Below are positions 8,452 to 16,785 of a stretch of 64,000 bases of DNA, one piece after another (the stretch's first letter is position 1; each line of letters starts with the position of its first letter). Under the pieces are notes generated by a model. It had not been told where the DNA came from. It worked only from the letters and a program-made list of their open reading frames with translations, and made no database searches. Location of the stretch: assembly GCA_002726235.1 (NCBI GenBank), contig PBSN01000007.1:1-64000 (forward strand), read 5' to 3'. Origin of the DNA: Nitrospiraceae bacterium (GTDB lineage Bacteria > Nitrospirota > Nitrospiria > Nitrospirales > UBA2166). Position numbers and translations under genes: made by a program.

Positions 8452-9879
8452 CTATGTCGCAGTAAGCGCATCGATTTCAAGCAATGCCTTCTCGGTGCGA
8501 ATTGATTGGATATGTTTGAGGTTTCGTGAGCCTTGCATAATTTGATGTGCTGCTTCGATGCCCATTTCCATTGCCGTATCGAGGAAAATATACCTAAAGA
8601 TCCCCTGCCGTCCGCCGGTTAATACGTTCTCCATTTTTGCAACTTCTGCAAGGAGAGTATCCCTATCATGTTGATATCCAAGATGGTAGATGGGGTATCC
8701 GTGTTCGACCCACACGCTATGATGGTCGAGGGCAACCGAGTCAATGTTATATCCGAGTGATCGAAGCTCAAGGGACATTTCCTGAAATAGGGTGTTGCCA
8801 TCGGCCTCCCAGATTTTGTCACCGACTGAGCAGGGAATTTCCAGCATGATCGATGTTTTGCCTTGCGGCACCATTTCAGAGCTACGGCGTTTAGGTTCCT
8901 GGATGCGGCTCATCTTGTACTGGGGTTCCGCGATATACATCCAGGTGTTCTCGCTAAAATCTGGGATGTCGAGTGGGATGTTCAAAAAGCGAAGTGCGCG
9001 AGACCGCAGATTGCCAATCGCCGTTTCCACACCATTAGTTGATTGTGGAGCGATGTATCGTGCCAAGGCGGGCAGTGAAATTGTCGAAAATACCCATGAA
9101 CATGGCAGGAGGTATTCCTGGCCATCAACGTGATAGCGTACAGCCTTCACCCGGTTCCCGACGACGTCGAGGCCGGTCACGTCTGCTCCAAGGTGGATTA
9201 TGCCGCCTTCACGGCACATTCGGGAGGCCATTCGATCAAATAACTGGCCCATGCCAAGCCGTGGATAATAGTATCGGCGGGCATAGGTCCGAATTGGAGA
9301 TCGCCGCAAGCCAATGAGTCGCAATGCGGCATCGCCAAGATTGAGGAGAGAAATGCGTTGTGCCGCCCAGTCTGATGAAATTTGGGTGGGGGGGATGCCC
9401 CAGAGCTTTTCCGTGTACGGGCCGAAGAAGCGATCATAGAGCGGGCGGCCAAATCTGGCGGTCACCCAGCCTTCAAAATGCGATTCGTCACGTGGAGAGA
9501 TGCGGCGACGGATAAGTTCGCCCGCATACCCCAGCAAGGCCTTTAGGTTTAATCCAAGACCGAGATTCTCGACCAGATCTGGCGCGGACAGTGGATAGGC
9601 AAATCGTTTTCCGGAGTGCATCACGACAGATTTGCGCTCGGAGACGAGCATGTCGGCTCCCATCAGGTCGAGAATTCGGCTTGTGAGTTCTTGGTTTTGT
9701 GAAAGAAAGCGGTGTCCTCCAAGATCAAAACGATATTCGCCAAATGTATTTGTTGCGCAGAGTCCGCCGGGACGCGGCTCTCGCTCAAGGACCACGACAT
9801 CCCATCCTTGAGCGGCCAATTCCCACGCACAACTTAAGCCACAGGGACCGCCACCCAGTATGACAATAGGGTCTTTCAT
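8452..9879 (-). CDS. FAD-dependent oxidoreductase (protoporphyrinogen oxidase / UDP-galactopyranose mutase-like)
   Basis: The product is 475 aa. The N-terminus has the dinucleotide-binding motif IVILGGGPCGLSCAWEL followed by LEREPRPGG and a second motif FDLGGHRF, as in the protoporphyrinogen oxidase/amine oxidase/UGM superfamily. ATG 9879 overlaps the stop of the upstream ferredoxin gene (ATGA), so translation is coupled. The pair Bfd-type ferredoxin plus flavoenzyme suggests that electrons flow between the two. Members of this superfamily act on haem precursors, carotenoids or sugar nucleotides, and the sequence does not settle which. The Fur-like site upstream of bfd would place it under iron control. 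Confidence 0.7.
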   Translation of the reverse strand: MKDPIVILGGGPCGLSCAWELAAQGWDVVVLEREPRPGGLCATNTFGEYRFDLGGHRFLSQNQELTSRILDLMGADMLVSERKSVVMHSGKRFAYPLSAPDLVENLGLGLNLKALLGYAGELIRRRISPRDESHFEGWVTARFGRPLYDRFFGPYTEKLWGIPPTQISSDWAAQRISLLNLGDAALRLIGLRRSPIRTYARRYYYPRLGMGQLFDRMASRMCREGGIIHLGADVTGLDVVGNRVKAVRYHVDGQEYLLPCSWVFSTISLPALARYIAPQSTNGVETAIGNLRSRALRFLNIPLDIPDFSENTWMYIAEPQYKMSRIQEPKRRSSEMVPQGKTSIMLEIPCSVGDKIWEADGNTLFQEMSLELRSLGYNIDSVALDHHSVWVEHGYPIYHLGYQHDRDTLLAEVAKMENVLTGGRQGIFRYIFLDTAMEMGIEAAHQIMQGSRNLKHIQSIRTEKALLEIDALTAT

Positions 9880-10073
9880 CTGGTTTCCGTTTGGGTATGG
9901 GCAGTGCATTCTGCCGCGACCTGTATCAGATCCTCGATATTCTCAGCGCATCTCCCGCAGCAATCACGGTCGAGATCGAAAGCTGTGATAAGTGAATCGG
10001 GATCAGACCCGTGTTTTGACAATGCGCATTGCATCTTCCGGTCGGTGATTCCTTTACAGAGGCACAGATACAT
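9876..10073 (-). CDS. bfd: Bacterioferritin-associated ferredoxin-like [2Fe-2S] protein
   Basis: The product is 65 aa, the usual size of Bfd. It has the four-cysteine pattern of the BFD-like [2Fe-2S] domain: CLC near residue 4-6 and CCGRC near residue 38-42, with the typical opening MYLCLCKGITDRK. Bfd proteins dock on bacterioferritin and deliver electrons that release stored iron. The bacterioferritin gene is divergently transcribed 197 bases away. ATG 10073 follows GGAGAC. The downstream flavoenzyme overlaps by four bases and could be its reductase. A strong Fur-box match lies 18 bases upstream of the start, so repression by iron-loaded Fur is expected. Confidence 0.85.
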   Translation of the reverse strand: MYLCLCKGITDRKMQCALSKHGSDPDSLITAFDLDRDCCGRCAENIEDLIQVAAECTAHTQTETR

Positions 10074-10090
10074 GATGAAGTCTCCATATG

Positions 10091-10109
10091 GATAATGCTA
10101 ATGATTATG
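10091..10109. promoter_or_regulatory. Fur-box-like operator upstream of bfd
   Basis: The 19 bases match the classical Fur consensus GATAATGATAATCATTATC at 16 positions by my count, and the GATTATC that follows (to 10115) extends the array of hexamers. It sits 18 bases upstream of the bfd start and about 15 bases from the predicted bfr -35 element, so it could control both divergent genes. Confidence 0.75.
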
Positions 10110-10124
10110 ATTATCAATAATAGC

Positions 10125-10154
10125 TTTACGCGAAGGACTTGTCAAATCTATAAT
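10125..10154 (+). promoter_or_regulatory. Candidate sigma70 promoter for bacterioferritin
   Basis: TTTACG at 10125-10130 and a perfect TATAAT at 10149-10154 are separated by 18 bases. The start codon of bfr is about 115 bases downstream, so a leader of roughly 105 nt is implied. Confidence 0.45.
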
Positions 10155-10269
10155 GATTCTGCCCGTATTGACTTATAGTTGGCACAATCACATGAGGCCA
10201 CCATGTTTTCATACTTAATAAATTGCGAGGTGGCGTGGCCAAATACGTAGTGTTGACGGGAGGGATGTG

Positions 10270-10743
10270 ATGAAAGCAAAAAAAGGTGTTGTTGAGTATC
10301 TCAATAAACTTTTGACCAATGAGTTGACCGCAATCAATCAATATTTTCTCCATGCCGAGATGTGTGAGAACTGGGGGTATGATCGGCTGTATCACAAAAT
10401 TCGAGCCGAATCCGTTGACGAAATGAAACATGCAGAGGATCTTATCGAACACATTTTGTACCTGGAAGGCGTTCCCAACGTACAACGCCTTAACACCATT
10501 ACCATTGGGCAGACGGTCTTGGAACAACTCAAACTTGACCTGAAGGTGGAACAGGGAGCGGTGATCCTTTTCAACGAAGCAATTGCTCACTGTGTCAAGG
10601 TTGGGGATAACACCACGCGTAACAAACTGGAAGACATGCTGGAGTCCGAAGAGGGACACGTCGATTTCATCGAGACCCAACTTGAAACTATCAAGCAAGT
10701 TGGCCTCCAAAATTACCTCAGCCAGCAAATTAAGAACGACTAG
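10270..10743 (+). CDS. bfr: Bacterioferritin
   Basis: The product is 157 aa, the family length. It shows the ferritin four-helix signature with ferroxidase and haem residues in place: NELTAINQYFLHAEMC in helix A, ESVDEMKHAEDLIE in helix B (Glu-Met-Lys-His, where the Met is the axial ligand of the inter-subunit haem), and EEGHVDFIETQL in helix D. ATG 10270 is preferred over GTG 10267 because GGGAGG lies six bases upstream. Bfr oxidises and stores iron in a 24-subunit cage in the cytoplasm. The divergent bfd gene and the Fur-like site between them support an iron storage/release pair. Confidence 0.95.
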   Translation: MKAKKGVVEYLNKLLTNELTAINQYFLHAEMCENWGYDRLYHKIRAESVDEMKHAEDLIEHILYLEGVPNVQRLNTITIGQTVLEQLKLDLKVEQGAVILFNEAIAHCVKVGDNTTRNKLEDMLESEEGHVDFIETQLETIKQVGLQNYLSQQIKND

Positions 10744-11139
10744 TTTGCTGACCGAGGTCGGTCTAGCACAACACTATTCACGCGCTTGAGAAGTTTCGCT
10801 TTGCCCGCATTATCGGACAGCAGAATTTCGTTGATCACGTTGTTGGTTGATGGAAATTTACTGGTCGATGGGACAGCAGGTCTTGCAAAAGCCCGGATCA
10901 TCAAAGTTCTGAGTAATGCATGCTGGGGTTGATTTCGGCAGATCTAGCCGGAATGGAGATTTACCGTCCACAAGGCGGGTGCTAGTGATACAAAAAAGAG
11001 TTGTTCGTTGCACGGCACGAAGTGTCGGGCGCACACACGGCCGACACTCTCGAACCGCTGTGGTCAAGTAGGTTGGTGGAGGAGTAAGCAATTGCCACAA
11101 GAATACTTGTGGCCCACGACTATTACAGCTCGCGAATTA
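10744..11139. other. Intergenic region downstream of bfr
   Basis: No confident gene is seen. A weak inverted sequence GACCGAGGTCGGTC (about 10749-10762) follows the bfr stop but has no T-run, so it is a poor terminator. A minus-strand frame (10858-11100) ends in FDDPGFCKTCCPIDQ, a cysteine-rich tail that looks protein-like, but its start is unconvincing and it may be a remnant. Confidence 0.5.
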
Positions 11140-11457
11140 TTACTCGTATTTGATGGCCAATCCGCGAGCGTCTGCTTGGCAGTGCAAGAGGAATGCCCAC
11201 CAACAGTTGTTGGCAATTTCTACATCAACCACGTCATCTGCACCCATTTCTTTCGCGGTCGCTGTAAGCTTGTTTAAAACGGCACCCTTGGAAATATCGG
11301 CAAATGGCATTGACCAGCCCGACACCTCAACTGTTCCTAGGACTTTATGCGGTTTTGTGATTGACTTTGAGTCGACACTCATCTGGGTCAAGGGGTAGGA
11401 ACATCCAACAAGAAATGCACTCGCGCAAATAATTGCAAGGAATTTTACGTTCATCAT
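11140..11457 (-). CDS. Small lipoprotein, paralogue of the next gene
   Basis: The product is 105 aa. ATG 11457 follows GGAGG with ideal spacing and gives a lipoprotein signal with lipobox LVGC. The mature domain contains TKPHKVLGTVEVSGW and MGADDVVDVEIANNCWW, which resembles the 'GA-D-V-V-V' core seen in small YbjQ-like periplasmic or surface proteins, but I cannot name the family. It is clearly related to the gene at 11490-11846, which shares the KPxK, EVSxW/EASxW, GADDxxDxxxxNNCxW and ADGLG/ADARGLA blocks at matching spacing. The two genes are adjacent on the same strand and probably arose by tandem duplication. Function unknown. Confidence 0.7.
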   Translation of the reverse strand: MMNVKFLAIICASAFLVGCSYPLTQMSVDSKSITKPHKVLGTVEVSGWSMPFADISKGAVLNKLTATAKEMGADDVVDVEIANNCWWAFLLHCQADARGLAIKYE

Positions 11458-11489
11458 GTATGCCTCCATATCGTTTGATCGTCTCGGCT

Positions 11490-11846
11490 TTACTGAGGAT
11501 TCGCCGCATCCTCATATTTCACAGCTACGCCGAGACCGTCGGCCCAGCATCTGATTACCTCTCCGATAGCGGGAACCACCGACCAATAACAGTTATTCTT
11601 TACCCTGATATCTAGAATGTCATCTGCTCCGAGAACATCTGCTTTTGTTCGCAGCGTGTGCATCATTTTTCCAACTGCAATCTCGCCAAAAAAAGCCCAC
11701 TCGGAGGCTTCAACGGTTTGCTGCCATTTGATTGGCTTATTCACAGTCTCGGAGGTAACAATTCCCATGGGTGCCATTGAATAGGAACAGGAAATCGTCG
11801 ACAAAGACAAAAACACCAAGCAACCGAATACATGCCATCGTGTCAT
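11490..11846 (-). CDS. Small lipoprotein, paralogue of the previous gene
   Basis: The product is 118 aa. ATG 11846 is chosen because GGAAGGAG lies just upstream and the protein then begins with a lipoprotein signal ending in a serine-rich lipobox (STISC). The mature part shares conserved blocks with its neighbour at 11140-11457, including GADDILDIRVKNNCYW, and an extra conserved cysteine near the end (IRCWADGLGVAVKYE). It lies 32 bases upstream of that neighbour and is likely co-transcribed. Nothing in the context indicates a substrate. Both are exported to the envelope by inference from the lipoboxes. Confidence 0.7.
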   Translation of the reverse strand: MTRWHVFGCLVFLSLSTISCSYSMAPMGIVTSETVNKPIKWQQTVEASEWAFFGEIAVGKMMHTLRTKADVLGADDILDIRVKNNCYWSVVPAIGEVIRCWADGLGVAVKYEDAANPQ

Positions 11847-12038
11847 AGGGTGGCTCCTTCCCTTGAAATATATCGGAGTAACTCTCAAGCGTCTTTCGCC
11901 TTCACATATGCATGAATTGTGTCATGATCTATCATGGTTCGTTGTTCATTGTAGCACAGCAACATTGCAGAAAAGAAAAGAAGCCATCGCCATTATCTAG
12001 CTGTCCGTTATTTTCGTTCCGTTAGATAGATCAATGGT

Positions 12039-12362
12039 TCAGAGTGATTTGGCTGGTGTTGCGCTCGCATTGGTTGTAGCGAGAGGAAGGTCTTTCTCTG
12101 ATGGCGAAAGTTCCGTCGCGTGTTTTTGTGCCTGTTCATTGGCATCTTTTAATAAGCGAGCTTCTGTGTTTATGACAAAATCAACTTCATCCTGAACGAC
12201 TTCATGGATTGCTAGGCAGGTTTTTTTTGCAAACGGTTTCTGGGATATCGGTGCAGCACCATGTAGCAACTGCTTGGCTCGTTGGACTGCAATGATGACA
12301 ATCCGAAAACGCGAGTCAATCTTAGTGTTGCTGTGATGATCGAGTAATGAAAGAACCCCCAT
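12039..12362 (-). CDS. rpoZ: RNA polymerase omega subunit
   Basis: The product is 107 aa. The N-terminal half carries the omega core DSRFRIVIIAVQRAKQLLHGA followed by KKTCLAIHEVVQDEVDF, which wraps the beta-prime C-terminus and aids polymerase assembly. The C-terminal 40 residues are polar and low in complexity, longer than in E. coli omega. ATG 12362 sits behind AAAGGAG. The gene overlaps or abuts gmk directly upstream, and the order yicC-gmk-rpoZ is a widely conserved operon, which supports the call despite the short sequence. Confidence 0.85.
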   Translation of the reverse strand: MGVLSLLDHHSNTKIDSRFRIVIIAVQRAKQLLHGAAPISQKPFAKKTCLAIHEVVQDEVDFVINTEARLLKDANEQAQKHATELSPSEKDLPLATTNASATPAKSL

Positions 12363-12373
12363 TGTCACTCCTT

Positions 12374-13027
12374 TCACTGTGCATGATTCTGCCCATCGAG
12401 GCAGGATTTGTCGACATACGCGGTTTTCATTCGCTCCGCGGTGATCACGGCTTCCAATTCTTTCAGTGTTTGATTCAAGTCGTTGTTCACGGCGATATAG
12501 GTATATTGGCGGAAGTGTTGCATTTCATCGCGTGCGCGGTTCAATCGCATCTGAATCGATTCTTGGGAGTCTAGACCTCGGGTTTGAAGGCGCGTTTGGA
12601 GTTCATCCCATGATGGCGGAAGGAGATAAATGAACACTCCTTTCTGGAATGTTTTCTTGAGTTGCATGGCTCCCTGCTCATCGATATCCAGTAAGAGGTC
12701 AATTCCCTCAGTCAACGTCTGTGCTGTCGCCGTCCGGTGCGTTCCATATAAATGACCATAAACCTCTGCCCATTCGAGAAATTCTTTGGCATCGATCATT
12801 TTCTGAAACGTGTCTTTGCTGACGAAGGCATAATCTTGTCCGTCAACCTCACCTGATCGGTGAGGTCGGGTGGTGCACGAAATAGAAAATCGCAAACGTG
12901 GTATGCGGGTAACAAGTTGATTGCACAATGATGTCTTACCGGCGCCGGAGGGGCCAGATATTACGAACAGAATGCCTTGGCGTTGACCAAGAGACACGGC
13001 GTCTTCAATCGTCGGTATATTGTTCAC
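12374..13027 (-). CDS. gmk: Guanylate kinase
   Basis: The product is 217 aa, matching the family. The P-loop GPSGAGKTS occurs near residue 25, followed by the GMP-binding segment FSISCTTRPHRSGEVDGQDYAFV and the region FLEWAEVYGHLYGT. The enzyme phosphorylates GMP to GDP with ATP in the cytoplasm and is essential for nucleotide supply. The start is a GTG at 13027 without a strong ribosome site; a GTG further in (about residue 12) is possible. It lies between yicC (22 bases upstream) and rpoZ, the usual bacterial arrangement. Confidence 0.95.
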   Translation of the reverse strand: MNNIPTIEDAVSLGQRQGILFVISGPSGAGKTSLCNQLVTRIPRLRFSISCTTRPHRSGEVDGQDYAFVSKDTFQKMIDAKEFLEWAEVYGHLYGTHRTATAQTLTEGIDLLLDIDEQGAMQLKKTFQKGVFIYLLPPSWDELQTRLQTRGLDSQESIQMRLNRARDEMQHFRQYTYIAVNNDLNQTLKELEAVITAERMKTAYVDKSCLDGQNHAQ

Positions 13028-13049
13028 GTGTTGGATGATGTTTGGAACG

Positions 13050-13928
13050 TTACTCGAGGTTGTGGATTTGCTCTCGAATTTTCTCCAGCCTGCCTTTTAT
13101 TGCCACGGTCCGTTGTGAGACATCAAGGTCATTGCCCTTTGTGCCCATCGTATTCACTTCTCGATTGAGTTCCTGCATCAGGAAATTGAGTGTTTTCCCA
13201 ACCTCCGTGCCCGTCTCTATAAGGGCCTGACACTGATCCAGATGGCTGTCCGTTCGGACGAGTTCCTCACTTATATCACATCGTGTGGCAAACAAGGCAA
13301 TTTCCTGAGAGAGGCGTGCGGCATCCACCGTGTAGTCCTTCATGAGGGGCGTAATTTTTTTGTGTAGACGGTTGGTGTAGTGTTGAATGATACGAGGTGC
13401 ACGCCGCTTGATTGCAGTGATGTCCCGTCGTATGCCTCGAAGGTGACTCAGTATATCTCGTGTTAACGCGCGACCTTCCCGATGTCTCATGAGGTCAAGT
13501 TCTTCCAATGCACTGCGTAGTACTCGATCCATGATCTCCATTACTACCTCAGTAGGTATGGGAGGAGGCGCGATGGTCGTGAGTTCTCGAAAGTTCGCCA
13601 ATAAGCTGATGTCGATGTCTCCGGTTAAACAAAGGTCACGTTGCACTTTCTTGAGCGCACAGATGTATTGACGGGCGATATCTTCATCAATACGAATGTG
13701 TTGTTGCTGTCTCGATCCGTTACGAATGGAGATAGACACATCAACCTTTCCACGTGAGACATGCTGACCGATGATTCGCTTTATTTTGGCCTCATGCGGA
13801 GAAAGTGTGCTGGGGAGATGGGTTGTGATCTCGCAAAACCTGTGATTGGTAGATCTAATCTCCACGACCACGCGGTGACCGTAGACGACACGTTCCTTCC
13901 GGCTGTATCCTGTCATGCTTTTAATCAT
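13050..13928 (-). CDS. yicC: YicC/YloC family endoribonuclease
   Basis: The product is 292 aa and begins MIKSMTGYSRKE, the hallmark of the family. The segment EIRSTNHRFCEI and the C-terminal EVGKTLNFLMQELNREVNTMGTK are also characteristic; the latter is the DUF1732 region with acidic metal-binding residues. YicC proteins are RNA nucleases that act with the degradosome on small RNAs. The start overlaps the stop of hflX by four bases (13925-13928), so the genes are translationally coupled, and gmk and rpoZ follow downstream. Confidence 0.92.
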   Translation of the reverse strand: MIKSMTGYSRKERVVYGHRVVVEIRSTNHRFCEITTHLPSTLSPHEAKIKRIIGQHVSRGKVDVSISIRNGSRQQQHIRIDEDIARQYICALKKVQRDLCLTGDIDISLLANFRELTTIAPPPIPTEVVMEIMDRVLRSALEELDLMRHREGRALTRDILSHLRGIRRDITAIKRRAPRIIQHYTNRLHKKITPLMKDYTVDAARLSQEIALFATRCDISEELVRTDSHLDQCQALIETGTEVGKTLNFLMQELNREVNTMGTKGNDLDVSQRTVAIKGRLEKIREQIHNLE

Positions 13929-15637
13929 CGGGTGGTACTCCCAGCGTAGCCCCATGATCGTTCTTGTGCAGGGGCACCCAAGACGTACGTCTGGAAATGT
14001 TCGTCGATCGCCTCAAGAAGTGGAGGCAGTGATGTGGGATTGAGCGCTGATATTGCAATGCCGGACAACCGGTGGGCTAAGACATCTCGCTGCGGTAAAG
14101 CAACACGATCCGACTTGTTCAGGACAAGAAGGCGTGGAATATGGGTGAGGGAAAGTTCGGACAAGACACTCGACACAACACGAAGTTGTTCGTCAAACGT
14201 TGGGCTACTGAGGTCGCACACGTGTAGAAGGAGGTCGGCATCACGCAGTTCGTCTAATGTTGTCTGAAATGCCCCCATAAGTCCTTTAGGAAGTTTTTGG
14301 ATAAACCCCACCGTATCTGTGAGAATCACTTCTTTTTCTGTCAACAGCCGCAATCGACGGCTTGCAGTGTCCAAGGTCGTAAAGACTTGATTGCTTGTTT
14401 CGACGTGATTGCGCGTCAAGGTGTTGAGGAGCGTCGATTTCCCCGCATTGGTATAGCCGATCAGCGCAACGATTGGATAGTTGTGGCGTACTCGGAGAGC
14501 TCGTTGTTGGTGGCGCTGTTTGACGAGTAGCTTCTGTTGGCGCTCGAGGTGAGCAATCCGATCTCGGATTCGGCGCCGATCAAGTTCGAGTGTGGTTTCC
14601 CCTGGTCCGCGACCACCAATTCCACCGGTCAATCGTGAAAGAGAGGTCGAGCGCTCCGCGAGACGCGGGAGTACATATCGAAGCTGGGCTAACTCGACTT
14701 GGAGTTTCCCCTCTCGAGAGTGAGCCCGTCTCGAAAAAATATCAAGGATCAATTGTGTGCGGTCAATGATCTTCATCTCGGTGATTTCGGAAATGGCTTT
14801 TGTCTGTGCTGGCGTTAGGTTTTGATCGAAAATCAGAAAATCTGCTCCGCGATGTAAGGCGTTGATGACAACATCTTTTAACTTTCCCTGCCCTAGTAGA
14901 TATTTGGGGTGAACTGTCTGGGGACGTTGGAGCACTGTGTCTAGAACAACAATGCCATCCGAATCCGCGAGTTCTTGAAGTTCGATGACCGATTCTTTCT
15001 GAATCGCACGATGCTTCTCAGACACACTGATTAATATGGCACGGTCGGAGCCATGTTCGACATGATGGTTCGATTTCGACCTGGAGAACTCTTCATCCAA
15101 GGAACGAAGAAATGTCGAAAGGTGGAGGTCGAGTGCGTGAAATGAGGTGGGTGCCCACACCTCATACACGCGGTGAGCAGGGTTTTGTGGAAGCACATGT
15201 GCCAGGTAGATCATGCCTGGTCTTCCCTCCGTATCGATTCCCAGGGCGGCAATCAGATCAAAACGAAGCATGGCAAGATCTGTCAAGTCATCTTGGCTCA
15301 GAGATTCGTTGCGTAGGTGGGTATGGATCATGCGAATGCCGCGCAGGGCGGTTCGGCCCAACCGATATCTCGAAAGGTTAGGGATGATCACCTCGCGTTC
15401 ATCTCCCACAAACACATCTTCAACGACACCACCTCGACTAATCAAAACACCAATTTGCCGTTTAATCTCGCGCGACAACTCGGTCAAGTAGGTCGCAAGC
15501 TCCACACTGATTACCTCGTGAGCAGAGACGCGTCGACGGTACGCTTTTTTTAGTCTGTGGAGATGGCTTGGCTTCAATCCACTAAGGTTGCCGTGTACAG
15601 TTGAAATTCTTCCTTCTCCTACGTAGTCATGGCACAT
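13925..15637 (-). CDS. hflX: Ribosome-associated GTPase HflX
   Basis: The product is 570 aa, longer than the 430 aa of E. coli HflX because of an N-terminal extension of about 190 residues (VHGNLSGLKPSHLHRL...) found in some lineages. The core has the HflX glycine-rich signature TGGIGGRGPGETTLELDRR and a G domain with GYTNAGKSTLLN, DTVGFIQKLP and NKSD. HflX splits stalled ribosomes and binds the 50S subunit. The start at 15637 overlaps the end of tsaD by 19 bases. The gene is followed by yicC with a four-base overlap, forming a tight housekeeping operon. Confidence 0.93.
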   Translation of the reverse strand: MCHDYVGEGRISTVHGNLSGLKPSHLHRLKKAYRRRVSAHEVISVELATYLTELSREIKRQIGVLISRGGVVEDVFVGDEREVIIPNLSRYRLGRTALRGIRMIHTHLRNESLSQDDLTDLAMLRFDLIAALGIDTEGRPGMIYLAHVLPQNPAHRVYEVWAPTSFHALDLHLSTFLRSLDEEFSRSKSNHHVEHGSDRAILISVSEKHRAIQKESVIELQELADSDGIVVLDTVLQRPQTVHPKYLLGQGKLKDVVINALHRGADFLIFDQNLTPAQTKAISEITEMKIIDRTQLILDIFSRRAHSREGKLQVELAQLRYVLPRLAERSTSLSRLTGGIGGRGPGETTLELDRRRIRDRIAHLERQQKLLVKQRHQQRALRVRHNYPIVALIGYTNAGKSTLLNTLTRNHVETSNQVFTTLDTASRRLRLLTEKEVILTDTVGFIQKLPKGLMGAFQTTLDELRDADLLLHVCDLSSPTFDEQLRVVSSVLSELSLTHIPRLLVLNKSDRVALPQRDVLAHRLSGIAISALNPTSLPPLLEAIDEHFQTYVLGAPAQERSWGYAGSTTR

Positions 15638-16698
15638 GTTGAGGTTTCAGTTGTTGGCTCGCATGCGATCATTGTATCTGGTCTTTTCCGAAGTGGTTGC
15701 TTAGCAAACGGTTCGGTGTCGAGGGGAGCAAAATTTTTACGGGTGTAGGCGTTCCATCCTGCTGCGGCGATCATTGCACCGTTATCTGTACAGTAGCGCG
15801 GTTCTGGAAAATGAAGATGAAGGTGATGTGTGGCCGTGTGATCGTACATAGTCGTCCGGAGTAGCGAATTGGCCGCGACTCCGCCAACTACAACGATATC
15901 AGAAATGTCATAGCACACAGCCGCGTGGATTGTTTTCTGAATGAGTACCTCAACGATGGATGTTTGGTATCCGGCCGCAATGTCGGCTGAGGTCATATCA
16001 GAGTGATGTTCGCGTGGAGATTGTAAAAAATAGCGCAAAGCGGTTTTGATGCCGCTGAAACTAAAGTCAAACGACCGTTTTGATGGATATGGGAGTGAAA
16101 ATGGAACCTTGCGAGGGTCTCCAGATTGAGCGAGTTTGTCAATCAACGGTCCTCCGGGATAGCCGAGTCCTAGCATCTTTGCGCCTTTATCGAAGGCTTC
16201 GCCTGCCGCGTCATCGAGGGTGCGACCGAGCTGTTCATAATGGTCGTGGGATTGCACTGCATAAAGGTTGGTATGGCCGCCAGACACGAGAAGTGCGATA
16301 TGCGGAAAAGGGATTTGAGTTGTGCCAAGTCGAGCCGAAGCAAGATGGCCTTCCAGATGGTGAACTCCAATCAGGGGGATGTTAGCCGAGTAAGCTAATG
16401 CTTTTCCAAATGAGAGGCCAACGAGGAGTGCGCCAATCAATCCTGGACCTTGGGTGACGGCAATGGCATGAAGGTGATTGAGTCGGACATCGGCTTGGGC
16501 AATTGCTTCTCGAACCACACTGTCCACAACTTCAATGTGAACGCGGGATGCGTATTCTGGCACTACACCTCCATATGGGGCATGAACGTTTTCTTGAGTG
16601 TGAAGAACATCAGAGAGCACTTCATGCCCGTTTTTTACGACCGCAACGGCGGTGTCGTCGCACGAAGTTTCAATGCCTAGAATGAGCGTATCACCCAT
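15619..16698 (-). CDS. tsaD: tRNA N6-threonylcarbamoyladenosine transferase TsaD
   Basis: The product is 359 aa. It opens with ILGIETSCDDTAVAVV, the conserved ASKHA-fold start of the Kae1/Qri7/TsaD family, and has the iron-binding histidine pair in HHLEGHLAS plus LLVSGGHTNL and GGVAANSLLR. TsaD transfers the threonylcarbamoyl group to adenine 37 of ANN-decoding tRNAs, together with TsaB and TsaE, which are not in this window. Its 3' end overlaps hflX. It lies 87 bases downstream of clpC on the same strand, with no clear terminator between. Confidence 0.96.
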   Translation of the reverse strand: MGDTLILGIETSCDDTAVAVVKNGHEVLSDVLHTQENVHAPYGGVVPEYASRVHIEVVDSVVREAIAQADVRLNHLHAIAVTQGPGLIGALLVGLSFGKALAYSANIPLIGVHHLEGHLASARLGTTQIPFPHIALLVSGGHTNLYAVQSHDHYEQLGRTLDDAAGEAFDKGAKMLGLGYPGGPLIDKLAQSGDPRKVPFSLPYPSKRSFDFSFSGIKTALRYFLQSPREHHSDMTSADIAAGYQTSIVEVLIQKTIHAAVCYDISDIVVVGGVAANSLLRTTMYDHTATHHLHLHFPEPRYCTDNGAMIAAAGWNAYTRKNFAPLDTEPFAKQPLRKRPDTMIACEPTTETSTCAMTT

Positions 16699-16785
16699 GG
16701 TGATTACTCGTGGATAGCGATGGTGTGAAGGGAGAAAGAAATATGGAAACGTGGAGGGGTGTTTGTGTTTACGCCCAAGCGGGGA

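Noticed and set aside
10126..10728. A 200-codon minus-strand frame opposite bacterioferritin.
   Set aside because: It mirrors the bfr coding sequence on the opposite strand and has no recognisable product.
10858..11100. A minus-strand frame with a cysteine-rich tail downstream of bfr.
   Set aside because: The tail is protein-like, but the N-terminal part is low-quality and no start is supported; kept only as a note in the intergenic entry.
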